64,000 nt of DNA from Limiplasma sp031549415 (GTDB lineage Bacteria > Bacillota > Clostridia > Christensenellales > Aristaeellaceae): contig JAVBPU010000009.1 in NCBI GenBank assembly GCA_031549415.1, forward strand, positions 62,001 through 126,000. Direction: 5' to 3'. Shown piece after piece: positions 41,654 to 49,954 of the stretch (positions within the stretch are counted from its first letter, which is position 1; each line of letters begins with the position of its first letter). A model generated the notes under the pieces. It had not been told where the DNA came from and made no database searches. It saw only the letters and a program-made list of their open reading frames with translations. A program made the position numbers and the translations under genes.

Positions 41654-42397
41654 CTACAGGATGCCGCCGTCCACCCGCCAGGTTTGGCCGGTGACGTAGC
41701 TGGCCCGGTCGCTGGCCAAAAAGGCGGCTACCTGGGCAATTTCGAGGGGATCGGCCTTCCGGTGCAGCAGGATCTTGGCGAGGGTCTCCTCCCGCACCTT
41801 TACGCTGAGGCTGCGGACCAAATCCGTATCCGTGTACCCGGGGGACAGCGCGTTAACGCGAATGCCCAGCCCCGCATATTCCCGGGCCATTTTCTGGGTG
41901 GCGGCGATGACGGCGGCCTTGCTGGCGGAATAGTCGATGCGGCTATCCCCGTCCATTCCGGCCACGCTGGCGACGTTCACCACGCTGCCCTGCTTGCCCC
42001 GGGCCATCAGGCGGGTGGCAAAGCGGCTGACCTCCAGCAGGGCAAAAAAGTTCACGTCAAAAATGGCGCGCATCTCGCTTTCCGGGGTCATTTGAAACAG
42101 CTTGTCCTCCCCCATGACACCCGCGTTGTTCACCAGGATGTGGAGGGGCAGCTTGTCCGCCAACACCTGGGCAAAGGCGGCCTTGCGGGCGCTTTCCTCC
42201 CCCAGGTCTCCGTAAACGGGCTTCACCCAGACCCCGTGGGCCTGGGCCAGGGCGGCGCAGTCTTGCTCAAACCCGCTGTCCAGGGTGCGGGCAAAGGCCC
42301 ACACATTGGCCCCTTCCTGGGCAAAGACAGTCAGCAGCGCATGGCCGATGCCCCGGGCGCAGCCGGTGATGAGGGCGTTTTTACCGGAGAGCAACAT
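41654..42397 (-). CDS. SDR oxidoreductase, FabG-like 3-oxoacyl reductase
   Basis: A 247-residue classical short-chain dehydrogenase with the NADP-binding TGCARGIGHALL near residue 13, NNAG (LVNNAGVMGE), the catalytic S...YSASK (DYSASKAAV) and the C-terminal PG motif (SPGYTDTDL). It resembles FabG, so it could reduce an ACP-bound 3-keto group or the aldehyde from LuxC. I chose ATG 42395-42397 because AGGAG is 8 bases upstream; GTG 42406 and ATG 42403 sit too close to it. It follows the second GT-C gene directly and precedes the ACP. Confidence 0.9.
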   Translation of the reverse strand: MLLSGKNALITGCARGIGHALLTVFAQEGANVWAFARTLDSGFEQDCAALAQAHGVWVKPVYGDLGEESARKAAFAQVLADKLPLHILVNNAGVMGEDKLFQMTPESEMRAIFDVNFFALLEVSRFATRLMARGKQGSVVNVASVAGMDGDSRIDYSASKAAVIAATQKMAREYAGLGIRVNALSPGYTDTDLVRSLSVKVREETLAKILLHRKADPLEIAQVAAFLASDRASYVTGQTWRVDGGIL

Positions 42398-42402
42398 CAG
42401 CA

Positions 42403-43944
42403 TCACTCCTTTGAAAGGCGGTCAGGGGAGGCTTCCCCGGCAGGTGCCAGGGACACCGTTTCCTTGGCGTAGTATTCCGCATAGAGGGACAACACGTAGT
42501 CCGAAGCACTACCGCCGGCCGCGTCGCTCATAAACACCCGGGGCAGGACCGAGACAGGCGTGAGCATGGGACTTGGCTGGGCCGGGTCGTTCATGGCCAT
42601 ATCCCGGGCGTCCATCTCCCGGTCATACTGCTGGGCCTCGCCCTTGAGCAGGCTAAGGAGGGCGCTGCCAGCCGCCGTATTTTGCGGGCCATAGCTTGGG
42701 CTGCCCTCCGGCTGAAAGGCAAGGAAACCCACCACCAGCAGCACCGCGGCAACCGCCAGCGCAGACCCCCGTAGCCGGGAAGAGACGGGCGCTTCCAGCA
42801 GCGTGGGCTTTTGGGCCGACCCTTGACGCAAAGCCCAGCCGGTCCAGTAGACAGCAAGGCCGCAGACCATCAGCACATAGGTGTCATAATAGGTGTTCAG
42901 GGCACGGCCATCCCCCAGGTAATTGCCGGTGAACAAAGTGGGGGCCAGCTGGGCGCAAAATAAGCAAACGAAAAGAAGGCTGACCCAAAGGGGCCTGGGG
43001 AACCGATGGCTACATTGCCGAAGGGCTGGCAGCAGGGCGAGGACGGACACCCCAACGACTGCCGCCAGGGGCAGGGAAAACCAGCTGCCCATCAGGGCGA
43101 AGCCAAAATAGAAGGCCTGCAAAATGGCCATGGGGGCGCTCATGCCCCCCTGCAGGGTTTGGGCCCGCACCCCGTTGCCCGGGGCGGCGGCACTGAAGGC
43201 CAGACAGGCGGACAGTAGCAGCGTAAGCAGCAAAAACAGCCACTTTTTGGGTCGCTGGCGGACAAAGGCCCACAGGGTGAAGCTGGCGGCCAGCAGCAGG
43301 GCCAGCAGCACGGTGGAATACTTGCCCCCGCCTACCAGCACAGTAAGCAGCGCCAGCAAGGCAAAAAGCAGGCCGCTTTTGACCCGGCAAGCACAACGGT
43401 CCAGGGCCAGCCAGGCTCCGGCGGAGACCAGCAGAAAGCTCCATAGCAGCGTGTACGCCACGCCGCCGTTGAACCAAAAGAAGGCTTCGCTGGGGCTGGG
43501 CAGCATCTGGGTCAGGAGGAACGCAAGGCTGCAAAAGGTGATGACGCAGGCGGGCCGGTCCGCATGGAGGCCAAAAAACAGCGCCTGCCGGACAAAGAAT
43601 CCAAGGGCCAGCAGCAGCCCGGTGAGCAGCACAAAGGTGGTGATCCAGTAGAAATCCTCGCCCCAGAGGGCGGGCTGCAGGGTGCTGAGGAAGGTGGTGG
43701 CGTAGGTGCCCTCCCAGGTATTTCGCGTGCCCAGGGTGTTGTCCACCGCGGCGCGGAGCACCGCGCCCAGGCTGCCGGTGTCTCGCCAGGCGGCATGGCT
43801 TTTGATGGAAAAGCCAAAATCATCGTAAAAGGCATGGTTGTAAAAGGAGATGCCATACAGGGGCAAAAGGCTAAGGAGGAGTAGAGCCGCCAAAAGCCAA
43901 GCCAGGGTTTTTTTGGAAAGGGAAAAGTCCTTTCTCATGTTCAC
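42403..43944 (-). CDS. Polytopic membrane protein, GT-C-like (DUF6056-type), copy 2
   Basis: A 513-residue protein with about 11-13 membrane helices. Just after the first helix is a periplasm-side loop FYNHAFYDDFGF with two Asp residues (about 41-42), a layout common to GT-C glycosyltransferases, where such acidic residues are catalytic. The C-terminal extracellular tail has GEAQQYDREMDARDMA. It is paralogous to the gene directly upstream. GTG 43942-43944 overlaps that gene's TGA (GTGA) and has GGAGG 7 bases upstream; ATG 43938 is an alternative. The likely role is transfer of a sugar from undecaprenyl phosphate to a surface glycan (inference). Confidence 0.82.
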   Translation of the reverse strand: MNMRKDFSLSKKTLAWLLAALLLLSLLPLYGISFYNHAFYDDFGFSIKSHAAWRDTGSLGAVLRAAVDNTLGTRNTWEGTYATTFLSTLQPALWGEDFYWITTFVLLTGLLLALGFFVRQALFFGLHADRPACVITFCSLAFLLTQMLPSPSEAFFWFNGGVAYTLLWSFLLVSAGAWLALDRCACRVKSGLLFALLALLTVLVGGGKYSTVLLALLLAASFTLWAFVRQRPKKWLFLLLTLLLSACLAFSAAAPGNGVRAQTLQGGMSAPMAILQAFYFGFALMGSWFSLPLAAVVGVSVLALLPALRQCSHRFPRPLWVSLLFVCLFCAQLAPTLFTGNYLGDGRALNTYYDTYVLMVCGLAVYWTGWALRQGSAQKPTLLEAPVSSRLRGSALAVAAVLLVVGFLAFQPEGSPSYGPQNTAAGSALLSLLKGEAQQYDREMDARDMAMNDPAQPSPMLTPVSVLPRVFMSDAAGGSASDYVLSLYAEYYAKETVSLAPAGEASPDRLSKE

Positions 43945-45476
43945 GGAGCCACCTCCTGGCCAGCCAGGTGAATGGCGGTTTTGTGATAATACCGGCACAG
44001 CACGGGCCGCACATCATCCCGGGCATCCGCTGCCAGCAAATCCTTCATAAACAGGTCCGGCACGGCGGACAGGGGGGCCAGGGTCACCTCCGGCTGGGAA
44101 GGGTCCCGCAGCAGGGCCTCCCTGGCGGTCATTTCCCGGTGGTACTGCTGGGCCTCTCCCTTGAGGAGGGACAGGGTGGCGCTGACCCCAGCCAGGTTGG
44201 GCAGGCCATAGGTCTTGTCCGCCGGGCGCTTGTATCCCAGGCAGCCCACCACCAGCAAAATGGCGGAAAGCAGCAGCAGACCCCGCTGTAGACTGACGGA
44301 AAGAGAGGACAAAGCGCGCCCGGCTGTTTCCATCCGGCGCAACAGATGGCCCGCCAGATAATAGCAGTATACCAGCCACAGCAACACAAAGCTCTGCCAG
44401 TAGGTATCCACCGTGCGGCCGCCGCCGATGAACACGCCGGAATACAGGGGAGGGGTCAGCTGGGCGCAGAACAGGCAAAGGCCCGCCAGCAGCCACAGCC
44501 AGGGATGGGCAAACCGCCAGGGGCTTTTTTGGGCCGCCGCCAGCAAAAAGGGGAGGGCCAGGCCAGTGATGGCCAGGAGAGGCAGGCGCACATAGCTGCC
44601 CGCCAGCGCCACGCCATAGTATAGCGCTTGCCCCACCGCCTTTACGGGGGAGACGGGGTTGGCGATGACCGCCGCCCGCACCCCGTTGCCCGGCGCGGCC
44701 ATACTGTACAAGAAACCTCCCAAAAACAAGAGGGTCAACAGGCCATACATCCAGGCCTTGGGCCGCTTGCGCCCAAAGGCCCACAGAGTGACCCCGGCCC
44801 AAAGGGGCAGGCCCAGGAGGCCGCCGCTATAGCTGCCCCCGCCCAGCAGTCCCATCAGGAGGGTCAAAACCAGAAAAAGGAGCATTTGCTTGCCCTGGCC
44901 CGCACAGCGTTCCAGCTTTACGCAGAGGGCCAGGCTGAGGGCCAGCAAGGAATAAATGAAGGTATTGCCAATGCCGCCGTTAAACCAGAAGAAGGCCTCG
45001 TCCGGGTCGGGCATGAACTGAATGAGCAAGGTGAGGGACAGGCAGGTCAAAATGACGGCTTCCGCAGAGGCCAGGCCCAGCAGGTCCGATAGCAGCACTT
45101 TCAGGAAAAACCCAAAGCAGAGCAAAAAGACGGTGAGCAGCCAAAACGTGGTAAGGAAATACAGGCTTTCCGAAAAAAGGCCGGGCTGGACATTGCTAAG
45201 CAGCGTACCCGTATAGGTGCCCTGCCAATTGCTGCGCACCGTCTGAGCACTTTGCAGGGCGCTTTGCAGCAAAGTGGGCAAGCTGTGGGACTGCTGCCAG
45301 GCGTCATGGGCTTTGGCGGAAAAGTCGTAATCGTCATAATAGGGATGGTTATAGAAGGAAAGGAGGTACAGCGGTAGCGTGGAGAGGACCAGCAGCAAGG
45401 CGCAGGCCACAGCCAGCAGGCTTTTTGCGGGAAAGCGGAAACCGTGCCTGGCGGACGGGAGGGAAGAGGATTCCAT
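43941..45476 (-). CDS. Polytopic membrane protein, GT-C-like (DUF6056-type), copy 1
   Basis: A 511-residue paralogue of the next gene. Shared landmarks are SFYNHPYYDDYDFSAKAHDAW after helix 1 (DD at about 48-49), DEAFFWFNGGIGNT, AAPGNGVRA and GEAQQYHREMTARE near the C-terminus. About 11-13 helices are predicted. ATG 45474-45476 has AAAGGAG 12 bases upstream, a loose spacing. It is the first gene of the operon, behind an extended -10 promoter. Tandem duplicates may attach to different acceptors or act as a heterodimer. Confidence 0.82.
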   Translation of the reverse strand: MESSSLPSARHGFRFPAKSLLAVACALLLVLSTLPLYLLSFYNHPYYDDYDFSAKAHDAWQQSHSLPTLLQSALQSAQTVRSNWQGTYTGTLLSNVQPGLFSESLYFLTTFWLLTVFLLCFGFFLKVLLSDLLGLASAEAVILTCLSLTLLIQFMPDPDEAFFWFNGGIGNTFIYSLLALSLALCVKLERCAGQGKQMLLFLVLTLLMGLLGGGSYSGGLLGLPLWAGVTLWAFGRKRPKAWMYGLLTLLFLGGFLYSMAAPGNGVRAAVIANPVSPVKAVGQALYYGVALAGSYVRLPLLAITGLALPFLLAAAQKSPWRFAHPWLWLLAGLCLFCAQLTPPLYSGVFIGGGRTVDTYWQSFVLLWLVYCYYLAGHLLRRMETAGRALSSLSVSLQRGLLLLSAILLVVGCLGYKRPADKTYGLPNLAGVSATLSLLKGEAQQYHREMTAREALLRDPSQPEVTLAPLSAVPDLFMKDLLAADARDDVRPVLCRYYHKTAIHLAGQEVAP

Positions 45477-45538
45477 GGACGGCTCACGCTCCTTTGGTGG
45501 AATGGGCAAAGCAAACACAGATACGCTACCAAAAAACA

Positions 45539-45547
45539 ATTATACCA
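45539..45547 (-). promoter_or_regulatory. Extended -10 promoter of the glycan/acyl operon
   Basis: TGG TATAAT on the minus strand (-10 at 45539-45544). The -35 region is poor. It lies about 60 bases upstream of the first GT-C gene and downstream of the DUF2804 stop. Confidence 0.55.
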
Positions 45548-45602
45548 TTTTTTTGCGGGAAAATCCAGGCAGCACTCCGGCCCAATCACCAAATCGCAAA
45601 AT

Positions 45603-46646
45603 TTACCAGCGGTTTTTGACCTTTTCCGCGAACCCCAGTAAATGCTTGACGGCAAGGGTTTCTCCGTTGTCTAATAACGCAGTGCCGTCAAAATATCCAA
45701 ACACCTGGTGTTGGTCACTTTCAATGACCGCAATGCTGGTGCGGCTGGCCCGGTCCAGGAAGGGCGTAAAAGTGAGAGTGAGCCGTCCATCGTTGGAATC
45801 CAGCGCCCAGGGGGAAAGATAGTCCTCGGTTCCGTCCGCTTTTTTGGGGATGTGGAAGGTTACCTGGTCCAGCTTGTGGGCTTTGCCGTCCAGGAAGAGC
45901 ATGTTTTCGGTGGCGGCGGAGGTGTCCCCAAAGCCATAGCCCAGGTTCATGCCAAAGGGGATGCCGTCCACCAAACCGCTGGCGCTGCCCCAATACCAGG
46001 TGTTTTGGTAGGTCCACACGCCCCGGCCCCAGTCCAGCACGCCCATGGCATCGCCTTTGACGAATTCCCGTACTTGGCCGTCAAAGGCCACCTGGCCGCT
46101 GGCCTGGAGGCAGTTGATCTTCTGGTTGTAGTAGAAGTGCTTGGGGGCATGGGGAAAGGGAGTGGCAATGACCAGGCTGTCCTGGGGCTCCTCCGTCAGC
46201 AGCACGGTGGCCTCCAAGGGCAGGCCGTTGAAGAAATCTTCCACATGCACGGTCAAAACCCGCTGCTTGCCATCGTTTTCAAAGGAAAGATGGTAACCCT
46301 TGCCCCGAACTTCCACATCTCCCTTAGCACTGGTGGCGGGCAAGCCCGTTTTGCCCATGGGGAACGCCCGCATGAAGCTTTTGGTATGCTGCCAGCGCAT
46401 GGGAATGTCAATCAGCGTTACGCTGTCCAGGCCCATGTAGCTATTATCAGCGATGGTCAGGGCCAGGATGGCGTCCTTGCCACAAATGCAGTAATAGTCC
46501 CATTCCTTGATGCGGGTTTTGCCAGCCCGGATGGCCCGGCGGTCATAGCGGCGCACCAAAGAGGTGGCATAGCCTTTCTCCGCCAGTTCCCCCTGGGTAT
46601 TCAGCAAAGGCCCTTCCTGCAGAATTTGTTGCCGTTGGTTGGACAT
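45603..46646 (-). CDS. DUF2804 family protein
   Basis: A 347-residue cytosolic protein of the DUF2804 family, recognised by the DWGRGVWTYQNTWYWGSASG and NLGYGFGDTSAATEN segments. The family is beta-rich with no established activity. It follows galM with an 11-base gap and has no obvious terminator before the GT-C operon, so read-through into that operon is possible. Why a DUF2804 gene sits beside galM is unclear. Confidence 0.85.
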   Translation of the reverse strand: MSNQRQQILQEGPLLNTQGELAEKGYATSLVRRYDRRAIRAGKTRIKEWDYYCICGKDAILALTIADNSYMGLDSVTLIDIPMRWQHTKSFMRAFPMGKTGLPATSAKGDVEVRGKGYHLSFENDGKQRVLTVHVEDFFNGLPLEATVLLTEEPQDSLVIATPFPHAPKHFYYNQKINCLQASGQVAFDGQVREFVKGDAMGVLDWGRGVWTYQNTWYWGSASGLVDGIPFGMNLGYGFGDTSAATENMLFLDGKAHKLDQVTFHIPKKADGTEDYLSPWALDSNDGRLTLTFTPFLDRASRTSIAVIESDQHQVFGYFDGTALLDNGETLAVKHLLGFAEKVKNRW

Positions 46647-46657
46647 GAGGGCTCCTT

Positions 46658-47722
46658 TCAGGCCTTGCGGACGCCAAAACGGTACACGGTTTTGGTGTAG
46701 TAGGTATCCTCAGGCCGCAGCACGGTGGAGGGGAAATGGGGCTGATGGGGGGAATCGGGATAATGCTGCGTCTCCAGGCAGAAACCCTGGAAAGCGCCGT
46801 AGGCCACGCCGTCCTTGCCCTGGCAAGAAAGGTGCTGGGCTGTGTATACCTGCACGCCGGGCTGGTCCGTTTCCACCACCATCTCCCGGCCGGTTTTGGG
46901 GGAATAGGCAATGGCGGCCACCTTGGTCTCCCGGTCCCGGCCCATACAATAGTTGCAGTCCACCCCGTCCGCCGCCCGTAAGGCAGGCTCGCTGTCCTTT
47001 CGGGAGAGCACATCGCCAAAACGGGTGGGCTTGGTGAAGTCAAAGGCAGTCCCCTGGACCCCCAGCAGCTTCCCGGTGGGGATGAGGCCGGGGCCCACTT
47101 CGGTGACGAAGTCGGCAAATACCTGCAACTCCTGGTCCATGATGGAGCCGGTCTGGTGGCCATCCAGGTTGAAATAGGCGTGGTTGGTCAGATTGCACAG
47201 GGTGGTTTTGTCGGTGCGGGCCTCATAGCAAATGCCCAGCGCGTTTTGCTGGTCAAAGGTATAGGTGACGGTCAGGTCCAGAGTGCCGGGGAAGCCCTGG
47301 TCCCCATCAGGGCTGGTCAGCGTGAGCTTTAGCGCGCAAACGCCGTCCTTTTCGCTGGGCTCCGCCTTCCACAGCAGCTTGTTAAAGCCGATGAGGCCGC
47401 CGTGCAGGTTGTTTTCACCGTTGTTTTTGTCCAGAACATACTCTCGGCCTTCCAGGGTGAACTGGGCCCCGGCAATGCGGTTGCCGTAGCGGCCAATGAT
47501 GGCGCCCATGCTGCCGCATTCGCCCCGTAGGTACAGGCCCAGGTCTGTCACGCTCAGGTTCACATCACCCAGGTTGCCTTCCCGGTCCGGCACCAAAAGG
47601 CGGGTCAGGGTGCCGCCCAAATCCAAAATGCCGACGCTGGCGCCGCTTTCATTTTGCAGGATATATTCTGTGACCGGGCGGCCATCGGGCATGGTTCCAA
47701 AGGGTTTTGTGACGATGCTCAT
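46658..47722 (-). CDS. galM: Aldose 1-epimerase (galactose mutarotase)
   Basis: Interconverts alpha and beta anomers of aldohexoses. The 354-residue protein has the GalM landmarks GRYGNRIAGAQF, NGENNLHGG, the catalytic histidine in LTNHAYFNL, and QPGVQVYTAQHL and FCLETQHYPDSPHQPHFPS. Length is standard. AGGAGG lies upstream of the ATG and a good promoter is present. It probably supplies sugar to central metabolism and may link to the carbohydrate importer at 49955. Confidence 0.95.
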   Translation of the reverse strand: MSIVTKPFGTMPDGRPVTEYILQNESGASVGILDLGGTLTRLLVPDREGNLGDVNLSVTDLGLYLRGECGSMGAIIGRYGNRIAGAQFTLEGREYVLDKNNGENNLHGGLIGFNKLLWKAEPSEKDGVCALKLTLTSPDGDQGFPGTLDLTVTYTFDQQNALGICYEARTDKTTLCNLTNHAYFNLDGHQTGSIMDQELQVFADFVTEVGPGLIPTGKLLGVQGTAFDFTKPTRFGDVLSRKDSEPALRAADGVDCNYCMGRDRETKVAAIAYSPKTGREMVVETDQPGVQVYTAQHLSCQGKDGVAYGAFQGFCLETQHYPDSPHQPHFPSTVLRPEDTYYTKTVYRFGVRKA

Positions 47723-47766
47723 ACAAGAGCCTCCTAACTGATTTTGATCCGTATGAATATAGGAAA

Positions 47767-47795
47767 ATTGTACCTTATTGGCCGGGTTCGGTCAA
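47767..47795 (-). promoter_or_regulatory. Promoter of galM-DUF2804
   Basis: TTGACC (47790-47795), 17 bases, TACAAT (47767-47772) on the minus strand. Confidence 0.75.
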
Positions 47796-47840
47796 GCGGT
47801 TTGCGGGAGGTTCTTGCGGCGGGATGGGAAGAGAAGTGGC

Positions 47841-47869
47841 TTTCGTTTCCACGGGTTCTTTGTTATAAT
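47841..47869 (+). promoter_or_regulatory. Promoter of the lipase-like gene
   Basis: TTTCGT (47841-47846, weak), 17 bases, TATAAT (47864-47869). Confidence 0.55.
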
Positions 47870-47931
47870 GCCAAGGAGAGGGCGGGAGAAACGAGGGAGC
47901 CCCCAAGGGACGGAGAGGTGCAAAGACGCCC

Positions 47932-49650
47932 ATGGTGGAAGCAAATAAAGAGACAGCCCCGCAAACCGAGCCGGAAATTGGCCCGGTTTTGGAGGCGGAG
48001 AAACGCATAACGCCCAAGGACACCGTACGTTCCGGCATTGGGCCTATTACGGGCTGCGACCTGACGGCATTGGATTGCCTGCGGCTGCCCTTTCAGCAGG
48101 ACCCCTTTTTTCGGCTGCGGCCGCCCCTCAGCCATGAGGCCATGGCCTTATCCTTGGAACTGGCCGCCATGACCTATCATTTGGAGCTGGAAGACTGGAT
48201 GAACGCCGGTTGGACGGATTGCTCCATTCAAATTGACAACACGCTGCAAAGCGGAGTGACCACTGGGGAAAGCACCAGCGGCGAACAAATGCGGGCCTTG
48301 ATGAACGGCTGGAAATTATACCGGGCCAAGGCCGCCCTGCGGGAGCGGAACCCCATCATGCAAATTTTGGGCGCGCTTCGCCAGCGGGAGCGAAGCGATA
48401 CCATCAAGGCTGTGACGTTGTTGCGGAAGCAAGCAACCGGGAAATATGTTGTGGCCATTGGTTTTATGGGGACGGGGCACCGGTTTTACGACTGGTTTTC
48501 CAACCTGCGCTTTACTACCGAGGAAGGGTTTCACAAGGGGTTTTCCCAGCTGACAGAGTATTTTGAGCAAAGCGCGGACCGGATTTTGTTTCCGGACACG
48601 GCAGCGGAATTAGGCCTAGAACGGCTGACCCTGGCGGATATTCTTACGGAAATGAAGAGCGCGGACAGCCGCTTTTTCCTATGGATGGCCGGGCACAGCC
48701 AAGGGGCCGCTGTGATGCAGATTTTTACCCACAAACTGCTTAGCGATTGGCGAGTGTTGCCCCAAAACGTGGTGGGGTATGGCTTTGCCTCGCCAACGGT
48801 GGCCACGGGGCGGCTGGTGTACGACCCGGCCCGGTATCCCCTTTATCATGTGCTCAACAGCGATGACGTGGTGCCCCGGGTGGGGGCGCTGCTGCACCTG
48901 GGCCTTTGCCTGGAGTACCAGGCCCATGAAGCCTTCCGCAAAGCCGCCTACGGGCTGAACCACAGCGCCAAGGCGGTGGAGGTACGCAAGGCCTTGCAGC
49001 CCTTTGTGCTGCAAATGAAGGACACCTTGAGCATCATGGAAATCTGCGTGGCCTTTTGCTACTGCCTGCTGGAGGAAAAGGGCGAAGAAAACCTGAGCCA
49101 GCTTATCGACAAACGATGGACCGTGGCCCCCATTGAAAGGGTGCTGACCTATGCGGGGGATAAGGCCCTGGACGTGGTGAAGGCCATTGCCGGATACGCC
49201 GAAAGCGGGTATATGTCTTTGACGGGCCATGGCATGGACAAAGGACGGGTGGCGTTGCTGAAAGGGTCCATGGGGCCTGTGGTAAGGCAATACACCATGC
49301 GGCAACTGCTGACGGCCTTGCACGATGTATCGGTTCCGCCCCACCTGATCATGCGGGATAATTTCCGCGCCATCGGCGCTTACAGCTATATTGAAAACCG
49401 GGGATGGACCACACTGAAACCCTTTATCTGGGTGAAGCAGAAGGACGCCCTGCCCATTCAAAAATTTGCGGAAAGCATTCCATGGACGGAGGCGGTGAAG
49501 GGGGCGGACGCCCCGTCCCGCAAGGCTGTGGCGAAGCGCCGGACCGTGCCTGCAGGAGCGCGCAAGCCCAAGGGCGTGCGGGGGAAAGGCATCGGCGCTA
49601 GAAGAAGGGAGCCGGTGGGCCGGAGAGGGCAGGGAGGACTGCAAGGGTAA
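47932..49650 (+). CDS. Lipase class 3-like alpha/beta hydrolase
   Basis: A 572-residue protein without signal peptide. The central region has the nucleophile elbow AGHSQGAA (S256), a strand GYGFASPTVATG and NSDDVVPRVGALLHLG (Asp near 311, His 322), the triad order of class 3 lipases. The segment VVAIGFMGTGHRFYDWFSNL before it is also typical. A C-terminal helical region (about 370-500) and a strongly basic tail (RKAVAKRRT..., about 525-572) have no assigned function; the tail might bind nucleic acid or membranes. The substrate is unknown. The start spacing to GAGGTG is about 11 bases. Confidence 0.8.
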   Translation: MVEANKETAPQTEPEIGPVLEAEKRITPKDTVRSGIGPITGCDLTALDCLRLPFQQDPFFRLRPPLSHEAMALSLELAAMTYHLELEDWMNAGWTDCSIQIDNTLQSGVTTGESTSGEQMRALMNGWKLYRAKAALRERNPIMQILGALRQRERSDTIKAVTLLRKQATGKYVVAIGFMGTGHRFYDWFSNLRFTTEEGFHKGFSQLTEYFEQSADRILFPDTAAELGLERLTLADILTEMKSADSRFFLWMAGHSQGAAVMQIFTHKLLSDWRVLPQNVVGYGFASPTVATGRLVYDPARYPLYHVLNSDDVVPRVGALLHLGLCLEYQAHEAFRKAAYGLNHSAKAVEVRKALQPFVLQMKDTLSIMEICVAFCYCLLEEKGEENLSQLIDKRWTVAPIERVLTYAGDKALDVVKAIAGYAESGYMSLTGHGMDKGRVALLKGSMGPVVRQYTMRQLLTALHDVSVPPHLIMRDNFRAIGAYSYIENRGWTTLKPFIWVKQKDALPIQKFAESIPWTEAVKGADAPSRKAVAKRRTVPAGARKPKGVRGKGIGARRREPVGRRGQGGLQG

Positions 49651-49683
49651 CGCACATTGCGCAATCTCAATGAAAATGAATGA

Positions 49684-49711
49684 TTGACAAAACCCAGAAA
49701 CTTGCTATAAT
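49684..49711 (+). promoter_or_regulatory. Upstream promoter of the carbohydrate ABC operon
   Basis: TTGACA (49684-49689), 16 bases, TATAAT (49706-49711), followed by a LacI-type operator. Confidence 0.7.
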
Positions 49712-49724
49712 AAGTATAAAGAAC

Positions 49725-49742
49725 TGTGCAAGCGTTTGCACA
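49725..49742. promoter_or_regulatory. LacI/CcpA-family operator (cre-like)
   Basis: TGTGCAAGCGTTTGCACA is nearly palindromic and fits the cre pattern TGnAAnCGnTnnCA. It lies just downstream of the first promoter, at about +7 to +25, where a LacI-family repressor or CcpA would block transcription. No regulator gene is nearby. Confidence 0.65.
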
Positions 49743-49885
49743 AGGTGGCTTTTGTAGGCTTGTAGCAAGAAGCTTTCTATTCCTTTCTTTTTTCTGCCAC
49801 GGGGAGAGAAAACGGGAGAAGGAAGATTTTTGGTGGAGTCTGACAAAACAGGGCGCATGCCTTTGTGCAGCGTGTATGGTTTTTC

Positions 49886-49914
49886 TTGACAATCGCGTGG
49901 TTTTCCCTTATACT
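49886..49914 (+). promoter_or_regulatory. Proximal promoter of the carbohydrate ABC operon
   Basis: TTGACA (49886-49891), 17 bases, TATACT (49909-49914), about 40 bases before the start codon. Confidence 0.8.
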
Positions 49915-49954
49915 CAAGGTACGAAAAAACTCAAAATTCAAAGGAGGTTTCCCG

